DNA of 11,885 bases. It comes from an uncultured Saprospiraceae bacterium (GTDB lineage Bacteria; Bacteroidota; Bacteroidia; Chitinophagales; Saprospiraceae). The notes under the pieces are model-generated. The model made no database searches and was not told the DNA's origin. It saw only the letters and a program-made list of their open reading frames with translations. Shown piece by piece: positions 1 to 5,743 of this stretch. The stretch covers positions 1-11,885 of the forward strand of contig CALFYH010000417.1 in assembly GCA_937952155.1 (NCBI GenBank), written 5' to 3'. The position numbers and the translations under genes were made by a program. Within the stretch, counting starts at the first letter, position 1. Every line of letters begins with the position of its first letter.

Positions 1-8
1 TCCGATCT
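1..8. other. Illumina adapter remnant at left contig end
   Basis: Bases 1-8 (TCCGATCT) equal the last eight bases of the standard Illumina sequencing-primer sequence that ends GCTCTTCCGATCT. An eight-base match alone could be chance, but it sits exactly at the contig edge and is mirrored by a 17-base adapter match at the other edge. These bases should be treated as non-genomic, and the last two or three codons read here for nusB are artefacts. Confidence 0.85.
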
Positions 9-239
9 CTTAAGATCCTCTTCAGTCTTTAGGTGCTTCTTAGTTCGATTAATACCATCTTCGACAGCAAATGAACATACTTTTTCAATACAATAAAGAT
101 TCAGTAAATACAACAGAAAGGTATCGTCAACAGACTTAAAATAGGCTCTTTTTGCTTGGGCAAAAGTCAACTCTTTATCTTGCTCTAAACTATACAATTG
201 TTGCATCACTTTGACGCGAACATTTCTCCTACTAAGCAT
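9..239 (-). CDS. nusB: NusB transcription antitermination factor, N-terminal part (cut by contig end)
   Basis: This minus-strand frame starts at ATG 237-239 and stays open to the contig edge, giving about 76 genuine residues. The N-terminus MLSRRNVRVKVMQQLYSLEQ has the arginine-rich opening helix and the 'R.K.MQ.LY' pattern of NusB. Further on, KHLKTEEDL near residues 68-76 resembles the 'KHLPTEEDL' stretch of Bacteroidota NusB proteins, which are usually much longer (about 300 residues) than the E. coli form. NusB binds boxA RNA with S10 (NusE) and supports antitermination on rRNA operons. The gene follows the BT_3928-family gene on the same strand after 73 bases holding a perfect inverted repeat, so it may share that transcript or have its own promoter. 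The missing C-terminus is due to the contig end, where bases 1-8 are adapter. Family recognition is from memory of the N-terminus only. Confidence 0.82.
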
Positions 240-276
240 AAACCTATTTACTGTATGATCATGCAAATAAACAGAA

Positions 277-297
277 AATTACAGAATTACTGTAATT
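277..297. repeat. Perfect 8-bp inverted repeat between BT_3928-family gene and nusB (terminator or operator)
   Basis: AATTACAG (277-284) and CTGTAATT (290-297) are exact reverse complements separated by AATTA. On the minus strand the second arm is followed by a T-rich run (TTCTGTTTATTTG), which is the layout of a weak intrinsic terminator after the BT_3928-family gene (stop at 313-315). The stem is nearly all A/T, so it may equally be a regulator binding site upstream of nusB. A box one mismatch away from TAnnTTTG lies at 264-271 on the minus strand, so the repeat would overlap the upstream half of that promoter. Extra TGTAAT copies start at 301 and 317. Confidence 0.45.
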
Positions 298-312
298 AAA
301 TGTAATTATTTT

Positions 313-1824
313 TTAATGTAATAACGTTGGATTATACGGCAGAAAGTCTTTTCTAAATTCTTCCAATGATGGAATATGCCTATAATGCCATTTATGAATC
401 AACATTCCACTCCTCATTAGCACTAATCCAGGATTAGACCTCATTATGGTTTTAAGTAAGATATCATCCGTTGAATAGAATGGAAATGCAACGCCTAATG
501 TTTTCTTTAAATCCATGATAGCCTCCTCTCCGGCCCCTCCAGCAACGAGGCATGCTTGCACTCCATCGGCTTTTAAGGAATCTATTCTCGGCAATATATC
601 TTTGTTCAATCGATCCAAAAATCTCGCATCCCAATAATATTTGTTTTGTTTAACTTCTTTGGTTTTGACTTCTGAAATTCTGCTTTGGACATTAAAGCTG
701 TCTTTTTTAGCACCTATCCATGTGGTATCCTGAACATAAATGGTATCCTGAATCGTTACCATTTCTGATTTTGATGTATAATAAATTTTAGGACACACAA
801 TGATTAGCATATTTCTGGTTTCATTTAAAATCATTTCTGTCATGTCAGTACCATCCAGTGAAAAAATCGCAAAATCAGATATCTTGGTTTGTTTTACACT
901 TGGCTCACTTTTGACCTGATCCATTACCTCAAATTCAGTTTTTGGATACTTGGCTAAATTACTCATGTATTCTTTATCCGGAACATCCTCAATCTTATTG
1001 GTTGTTTTATTTCTAAGCTTCCATGCAACAATCTCCACATCTGCCATTGCTTTTTGCTCTTTTTCTTTAGCTACTTTAATATCTGTTCCATTTGAAAAAG
1101 GTCTAAAGTCAATCATCGGTTCGTCCCATTTAAAATTGCTCAACGAAAACAAAAACAATCCAACTACAGAAAACCAACTAATTGATGACCTAAGAGATGG
1201 TGTAAAAAGTTCATGACACCTCTTCCAAAAGAATAAAAACAGTATAGCCGGTATCATTAAAAAAATATCCTTAAAAAATGAAATTTTTGGCTCTAATGTT
1301 AAAAAATCACCAAAACAACCACAACTTGTTACCCTCATAAAGGACTTATCGAATGTGGTCCATTTACTGAATTCGAAAAAATTGACATCCTTCGGAACAT
1401 AGCCTGTCAAATAAGTAAAACCTGTAAGCATGGTAAAAAACACCATGATTCCAAAAAATAAACCGACTGTTAATTTTCTTCTGGTTCCAAGGATTAACAT
1501 AATACCAATCATGATCTCAAGGATGATCATGAATACAGAAAACCCAATGGCATACTTCAATAGGAATGGAAATAAATCAGACATAAAAGATAAAAATGAA
1601 CCTTTACATGTCAATTCAAATTCCTTAAAATAATCTTCCATTTTGTAAGCAGTACCCATCGGATCAATAGCCTTTACAAATCCGGAAAAAATGAACAATA
1701 TGCCACAAAAATTCTGTAAAAAACTAACCCACCATGATTTAATGAGTCCTTGTTTCATGGACATTAAAAATGTCAGTATTAAAGCTGCAACACCAATGTA
1801 AAGATTCAATGTAACTATTGTCAT
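313..1824 (-). CDS. BT_3928-family DoxX/MauE-like membrane protein with thioredoxin-like C-terminus
   Basis: The 503-residue product has several membrane segments in its first half (roughly residues 3-22, 36-53, 88-112, 118-140, 184-200 and 214-229). It carries the FIFSGFVKAIDP motif (44-55) typical of this DoxX-related family and SCGCFGD (167-173), the cysteine motif of MauE-like redox-associated proteins. The C-terminal half is soluble. Its end, with LKTIMRSNPGLVLMRSG at 457-473 followed by a KW and an IPSLEEF stretch, matches the last strands and helix of a thioredoxin-like fold, but no CxxC is present. In Bacteroidota this family regularly follows a DUF1599 gene, as here. Its molecular role is not established; a membrane thiol or redox function is inference. 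The start at 1824 is supported by an A-rich leader (AAAATAAATAAAT) just upstream and by a complete first hydrophobic helix. Later ATGs at 1764 and 1758 would give the shorter N-terminus I recall from Bacteroides homologues. Confidence 0.85.
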   Translation of the reverse strand: MTIVTLNLYIGVAALILTFLMSMKQGLIKSWWVSFLQNFCGILFIFSGFVKAIDPMGTAYKMEDYFKEFELTCKGSFLSFMSDLFPFLLKYAIGFSVFMIILEIMIGIMLILGTRRKLTVGLFFGIMVFFTMLTGFTYLTGYVPKDVNFFEFSKWTTFDKSFMRVTSCGCFGDFLTLEPKISFFKDIFLMIPAILFLFFWKRCHELFTPSLRSSISWFSVVGLFLFSLSNFKWDEPMIDFRPFSNGTDIKVAKEKEQKAMADVEIVAWKLRNKTTNKIEDVPDKEYMSNLAKYPKTEFEVMDQVKSEPSVKQTKISDFAIFSLDGTDMTEMILNETRNMLIIVCPKIYYTSKSEMVTIQDTIYVQDTTWIGAKKDSFNVQSRISEVKTKEVKQNKYYWDARFLDRLNKDILPRIDSLKADGVQACLVAGGAGEEAIMDLKKTLGVAFPFYSTDDILLKTIMRSNPGLVLMRSGMLIHKWHYRHIPSLEEFRKDFLPYNPTLLH

Positions 1825-2209
1825 ATTTATTTATTTTAAAGGACCAAGGTTGAGTTTCACTCCAGTTAACTAATGCAAAGATGGCATAAATAACAATATC
1901 AAAGTAATTTGCATGGATTCCTTCAGAAATCAAGGTTTTAAGTTTGTTGCCTTCAATTTTTCTAAGTTTAACTAAATCCATATTGGAATATTTCATTAAA
2001 CCTAAATATTCAATATCTGGCTTTTCATCAACTAATGGTTGATTTTGTTCTTCAATAAATTGTATTCTGGAAGGCTTAATATAAATTTGATTCGTACGTG
2101 TTGAAGGGTGCAAAAATCGCCAGGAGGCCCCATAATCATTTGCTTTCTGCACAAAGATGTTTTTGCAGAATTCTAAAATATGATTATATTGGGTTAAGGT
2201 CTTCCTCAA
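1739..2209 (-). CDS. DUF1599 (nucleotide modification-associated) protein, internally deleted, possibly a decaying gene
   Basis: The open frame encodes about 156 residues. Residues 4-50, with KANDYGASWR (22-31) and TNQIYIKPSRI (39-49), match the first half of DUF1599 proteins. KTLISEGIHANYFDIVIYAI (91-110) followed by FALV matches the end of the second half. Family members are about 180 residues with two related halves, each with a DYG.AWR motif. Here residue 82 jumps straight from the first half (EYLGLMKYSNMDLVKL) to RKIEGNK of the second, so roughly 60 residues, including the second DYG.AWR, are missing without loss of frame. The boundaries are also odd. No ATG exists in this frame after the upstream stop at 2219-2221, so translation would start at TTG 2207-2209. 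The only nearby ATG (2224-2226) is in another frame and meets a stop after six codons. The 3' end runs on 86 bases into the next gene; family members end near residue 118. The +1 frame ends at 1831-1833, six bases before the next ATG. It may be a functional single-repeat variant, a pseudogene or an assembly artefact. Confidence 0.62.
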   Translation of the reverse strand: MRKTLTQYNHILEFCKNIFVQKANDYGASWRFLHPSTRTNQIYIKPSRIQFIEEQNQPLVDEKPDIEYLGLMKYSNMDLVKLRKIEGNKLKTLISEGIHANYFDIVIYAIFALVNWSETQPWSFKINKYDNSYIESLHWCCSFNTDIFNVHETRTH

Positions 2210-2239
2210 GAATTCAATTTAAACATGAATATGGAGCAA

Positions 2240-2267
2240 CAAAAGTGCATAAAATATTGCTTTTCAA
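2240..2267 (-). promoter_or_regulatory. Possible Bacteroidota-type promoter for the DUF1599/BT_3928 transcript
   Basis: On the minus strand CACTTTTG (2240-2247) differs by one base from the -7 consensus TAnnTTTG, and a TTG (2265-2267) lies 17 bases upstream, close to the usual spacing to the -33 TTTG element. It would start transcription just before ATG 2224-2226 and TTG 2207-2209. On the plus strand of the same spacer, TACATTCG (2308-2315) is a one-mismatch -7 box for the transporter cluster, but with no -33 element. Both are weak matches in AT-rich DNA. Confidence 0.25.
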
Positions 2268-2323
2268 GGGTTAAATTAAATTAAAACCTTATTCAATAAA
2301 ATGTTAATACATTCGTATTGAAT

Positions 2324-3187
2324 ATGGTGTATCTACTCATTTGCATATTGTGTACCAGTTGTCTGGGATTAATGTTTAAGTATTTTGATCTAAAAGCTTA
2401 TGCTTTGGACCGAATCATTTTAGTTAATTATCTTACTTGCGGGCTTATCGGTTGGTTTTACTTTCAAGAAAATATTTTATTGGTGGACAAAGCTTCATGG
2501 TTTAGTTATTCCATTATTTTAGGATTCCTATTTATTTTGGGATTCACATTATATGCTAAATCAGTAGTTTTATATGGCCTGTCATTAGCAACCGTCGTCC
2601 AAAAATTATCAGTAGTTATCACTGTTGTAATAGCCGTTTTTTTAGGAGATCAATTGACTTTTTTACAATGGATTGGTGTGGGTCTAACACCAGTAGCCTT
2701 TTATTTTATTTTTTATAAACCAAAAATAAATGTGCCGCTTATTCAGAAACCGATCCAAAGCCAACTCTATCTTTTTGGAATTATTATGATATCATCAGCC
2801 ATTGAAATATTATTTATTATCCTGAATAAAAAAAACTTCAACATTGCATCCTTTCAACTGGTCTTAACAACGTATGTTTTCATTTTTGCGTTCGGTTTCG
2901 CTCTAATATATTCCTTCTTAAAAACAAAAACAATTCGTATTTCTAAAATTGAAATGATTGCTGGCGTGTTATTAGGCGTACCCAATTTTTTTTCTATATT
3001 TTACTTAAATAAAGCCCTGAATAATGGGCTTCCAGGCAGTATATTATTTCCTATATTGAATTGTACGGTCATTGTTATTTCCAGTAGTCTGGGTATCTTA
3101 ATATTTAATGAACCAGCTTCAAAACATAAAAAAATGGGTTTGGTCTTTGCAATCATTGCTATTTATTTAGTAAGTTATTTTAAATAA
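2324..3187 (+). CDS. EamA-like (DMT superfamily) inner-membrane transporter
   Basis: A 287-residue, almost wholly hydrophobic protein with about ten predicted membrane helices in two related halves, the layout of EamA/DMT-type transporters. The segment SVVLYGLSLATVVQKLSVV near residues 80-98, followed by a helix and a GDQLTF..WIGVGL stretch, is the typical middle of an EamA repeat. The second repeat ends with a LGILIFNEPAS motif and a last helix, again as in the family. The substrate cannot be read from the sequence; DMT members carry amino acids, nucleotide sugars, drugs and other metabolites. I chose ATG 2324 over the in-frame TTG at 2318 because it puts the first helix right at the N-terminus. 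It is the first gene of a tight plus-strand cluster: the next gene begins three bases after its stop. Confidence 0.85.
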   Translation: MVYLLICILCTSCLGLMFKYFDLKAYALDRIILVNYLTCGLIGWFYFQENILLVDKASWFSYSIILGFLFILGFTLYAKSVVLYGLSLATVVQKLSVVITVVIAVFLGDQLTFLQWIGVGLTPVAFYFIFYKPKINVPLIQKPIQSQLYLFGIIMISSAIEILFIILNKKNFNIASFQLVLTTYVFIFAFGFALIYSFLKTKTIRISKIEMIAGVLLGVPNFFSIFYLNKALNNGLPGSILFPILNCTVIVISSSLGILIFNEPASKHKKMGLVFAIIAIYLVSYFK

Positions 3188-3190
3188 ATT

Positions 3191-3850
3191 ATGACAACAG
3201 AATCCTACCATTTTTATACAATCGAAACACCGAGTGAAGGTTTGTATGTTTCAAAAGGAAGTAAATTCATTTCTTATGCCATACCATTAACTTCATCTGA
3301 TGATATAAAACAACTCTTTAATCATATAAAAACTTTACATCCTAAAGCAAGACATCATTGTTATGCCTATCGAATCGGAATTCATGGCAATAATTTTCGA
3401 GTTAATGACGATGGTGAGCCAAGCGGAACAGCAGGCAAACCTATTTTAGGTCAAATAGATCATTTCAAATTGTGCAATGTGATTATTTTCGTGGTGCGAT
3501 ATTTTGGTGGCGTTCTATTAGGAACATCCGGTTTAATCACCGCCTATAAAATGAGCGCGAAAAATGCAATTGAACAAGCAACCATAATTGAAAAACCAAT
3601 CGGCTGTGTTTATCATCTTGCAAGTGATGTCGTTAGCATACAAATTATTATAGGTGCATTGAGAAAACTTCAAATATCCATTGATAAAATGGAATTAACA
3701 AATGATCCACATATTGAATTCTTTGTTCCTAATAAGGACAAAATAACTATTTTTACCAAACTGAAATCTCAGTATGAAAAGATCAGCATATCCGATATCG
3801 GTGATCCACTGGATATTCGAAATTGTGAAATAACGATCCTAAATAAATAG
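3191..3850 (+). CDS. yigZ: YigZ/IMPACT family protein (UPF0029)
   Basis: The 219-residue protein has the two signature blocks of the YigZ/IMPACT family: VNDDGEPSGTAGKPIL at residues 71-86 and VVRYFGGVLLGTSGLI at 101-116. Residues up to about 125 form the conserved UPF0029 domain. The rest matches the family's smaller C-terminal domain with an EF-G-domain-like fold and is poorly conserved. The length is near the usual 200-210. Eukaryotic IMPACT proteins modulate Gcn2 signalling, but the bacterial role is not settled; links to ribosomes or nucleic acid are hypotheses. ATG 3191 follows the transporter stop by three bases, and the stop is one base before coaE, so co-transcription is likely. Confidence 0.93.
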   Translation: MTTESYHFYTIETPSEGLYVSKGSKFISYAIPLTSSDDIKQLFNHIKTLHPKARHHCYAYRIGIHGNNFRVNDDGEPSGTAGKPILGQIDHFKLCNVIIFVVRYFGGVLLGTSGLITAYKMSAKNAIEQATIIEKPIGCVYHLASDVVSIQIIIGALRKLQISIDKMELTNDPHIEFFVPNKDKITIFTKLKSQYEKISISDIGDPLDIRNCEITILNK

Positions 3851-3851
3851 C

Positions 3852-4448
3852 ATGAAACATATCGGTTTGACGGGTCTGATAGGAAGTGGAAAATCTTTAG
3901 TTGCTCATATTTTTGAATATCTGGGAGTACCTGTTTATTCTTCTGATCTAAGGGCAAAATACCTAATGGAGCTCGATCCTGAATTATCACAAAAAATAAA
4001 ATTGCTATTGGGTTCAGACGCTTACGATAATACAAATCAATTAAACCGAAAATTTATTGCTTCAAAAATTTTTTCTAATACGGATTTACTGCATCAATTA
4101 AACAGTTTGGTACATCCTATGGTTGGATTGGACTACTTACAATGGGCTAAACAACAAAATACACCTTATGTTATTAAGGAATCTGCTTTATTGCTTGATG
4201 TCATCCACTCACAACCCGTTGATAAAATCATTGTAGTAAGTGCTTCCGAATCCATTCGTATCCAAAGGGTCATGGTACGGGACAAGCTTTCAGAAGAACA
4301 GGTGAGAAACAGAATTCAACATCAAAGACTCGAATCTGAACTTTTAGCTCAAGCAGATTATGTTATACATAATGATGGCAGTTCCTTCATTACCAAACAA
4401 GTACTTCTGATTCATATGGAATTGCTTAAATTTGCATCTCAACATTGA
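3852..4448 (+). CDS. coaE: Dephospho-CoA kinase
   Basis: CoaE performs the last step of coenzyme A synthesis, ATP-dependent phosphorylation of the 3'-OH of dephospho-CoA in the cytoplasm. The 198-residue product has the P-loop GLIGSGKS at 8-15, the conserved aspartate D32 after GVPVYSS (the 'DAD' position of the family), HP at 88-89, ESALLLD at 110-116, IQRVMVRDKLSEEQVRNRI at 137-155 in the lid, and ADYVIHND at 168-175. All the blocks expected of CoaE are present in order and the length is normal (about 200). ATG 3852 lies one base after the yigZ stop, and rocD starts nine bases after the coaE stop, so translation is probably coupled within a single transcript. Confidence 0.95.
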   Translation: MKHIGLTGLIGSGKSLVAHIFEYLGVPVYSSDLRAKYLMELDPELSQKIKLLLGSDAYDNTNQLNRKFIASKIFSNTDLLHQLNSLVHPMVGLDYLQWAKQQNTPYVIKESALLLDVIHSQPVDKIIVVSASESIRIQRVMVRDKLSEEQVRNRIQHQRLESELLAQADYVIHNDGSSFITKQVLLIHMELLKFASQH

Positions 4449-4457
4449 TTCGAATTT

Positions 4458-5693
4458 ATGAATAATACATCGACCATTTCACAAGCTTCCTATTTTATTG
4501 AATTGGAAGACCAATATGGAGCTCATAATTATCACCCAATTCCGGTAGTACTGGAACGAGGAGAGGGAGTTTATGTTTACGATGTTGAAGGCAAACAATA
4601 TTTTGATTTTCTTTCAGCTTATTCAGCTGTAAATCAAGGTCACTGCCATCCAAAAATTATCACAGCACTTATAGAGCAAGCGAGTCAGCTCACCTTGAGT
4701 TCCAGAGCTTTTTACAACAATAGATTAGGAGAATACGAAAAATACATCTGCGAGTATTTTGGATATGACAAGGTACTTCCCATGAATACTGGTGTGGAAG
4801 GCGTTGAAACTGCTCTAAAATTATGTAGAAAATGGGCTTATCAGGTAAAGGGAATTCCAGCAGATCAGGCTACCATACTTTTTGCATCCGACAATTTTCA
4901 CGGACGGACTTTATCAGTTATTTCTGCTTCCAATGATCCAACATCTAGAGTTGGTTTCGGCCCTTTTATGCCGAACATAGATCGTATTGCCTACAATGAT
5001 TTGTTAGCATTGGAATCAGCCTTAAAGGCCAATCCAAATATTGCAGGATTCATTGTAGAGCCGATACAAGGAGAAGCTGGTGTTGTGGTACCTGATGAAG
5101 GATATTTGGAAGGCGTAGCAGCCCTATGTCGCAAATACAACGTGCTTTTTGTCGCCGACGAAATCCAAACAGGAATAGCCCGTACAGGTAAAATGTTGGC
5201 GACCCAAGCCAAGCCAGACATCCTAATATTAGGGAAAGCGCTTTCAGGTGGCGTCTTGCCAGTGTCTGCAGTCTTGGCCGATGATGAGATCATGCTTACC
5301 ATACGTCCAGGAGAGCACGGATCTACTTTTGGCGGCAATCCACTTGCTTGTGCTGTAGCTATGGAAGCGCTTAAGGTAGTCCTTGATGAAAATCTTGCCG
5401 AAAATGCCGAAAAAATGGGTATTCTCTTCAGAAATGGATTACAAAAAATAGCAGAAAAAAACAAACTTATTACCTTAGTACGTGGTAAAGGTTTGTTAAA
5501 TGCGATTGTCATAGATTCACATGAAGATTCACATCTTGCTTGGAATATTTGTCTCGAATTTAGGAATAATGGATTATTGGCAAAACCAACGCATGGCAAT
5601 AAAATAAGATTGGCGCCACCACTCGTCATTAATGCAGCGCAAATCCATGAGGCTTTGGCAATCATTGAAAAATCATTGAATGCTTTTGTGTAG
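4458..5693 (+). CDS. rocD: Ornithine--oxo-acid aminotransferase (PLP-dependent)
   Basis: RocD transfers the delta-amino group of ornithine to 2-oxoglutarate, giving glutamate-5-semialdehyde and glutamate. It links arginine/ornithine to proline and glutamate. The 411-residue protein is a full-length class III aminotransferase: YHPIPVVLERGEGVYVYDVEG near 25-45, the cofactor-phosphate loop NTGVEGVETALKLCRKW at 110-126, the ring-stacking region FHGRTLSVISAS at 147-158, the aspartate of VADEIQTGIARTGK (D234), the Schiff-base lysine K260 in ILGKALSGG, and HGSTFGGNPLACAVA at 287-301. NTGVEGVETA and the N-terminal YGAHNYHP are characteristic of ornithine aminotransferase, as against acetylornithine or GABA aminotransferases. 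It is the last gene of the plus-strand cluster and converges on the PBP gene with 50 bases between stops. Confidence 0.95.
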   Translation: MNNTSTISQASYFIELEDQYGAHNYHPIPVVLERGEGVYVYDVEGKQYFDFLSAYSAVNQGHCHPKIITALIEQASQLTLSSRAFYNNRLGEYEKYICEYFGYDKVLPMNTGVEGVETALKLCRKWAYQVKGIPADQATILFASDNFHGRTLSVISASNDPTSRVGFGPFMPNIDRIAYNDLLALESALKANPNIAGFIVEPIQGEAGVVVPDEGYLEGVAALCRKYNVLFVADEIQTGIARTGKMLATQAKPDILILGKALSGGVLPVSAVLADDEIMLTIRPGEHGSTFGGNPLACAVAMEALKVVLDENLAENAEKMGILFRNGLQKIAEKNKLITLVRGKGLLNAIVIDSHEDSHLAWNICLEFRNNGLLAKPTHGNKIRLAPPLVINAAQIHEALAIIEKSLNAFV

Positions 5694-5743
5694 GTAAGAA
5701 CTTTTTCGTTCGAACTTATTTGGAATCAAGGTAAGTTTCACAT

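Noticed and set aside
2271..2286. TTAAA tandem run in the divergent spacer
   Set aside because: Three short A/T units are expected by chance in this composition; at most an UP-like A/T tract, not a repeat array.
3769..4035. Minus-strand open frame spanning the yigZ-coaE junction
   Set aside because: It overlaps the ends of two well-supported plus-strand genes and has no family features.
4991..5665. Long minus-strand open frame (224 codons) opposite rocD
   Set aside because: It is fully antisense to a strongly supported aminotransferase; its translation is low-complexity Ser/Ala/Pro with no recognisable domain and reflects codon bias of rocD.
5694..5743. Possible bidirectional terminator between the convergent rocD and PBP1A stops
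   Set aside because: TAAG...CTTA and AAC...GTT can pair around TTTTTC only with a four-base bulge; the stem is too imperfect to call, though a terminator is expected here on layout grounds.
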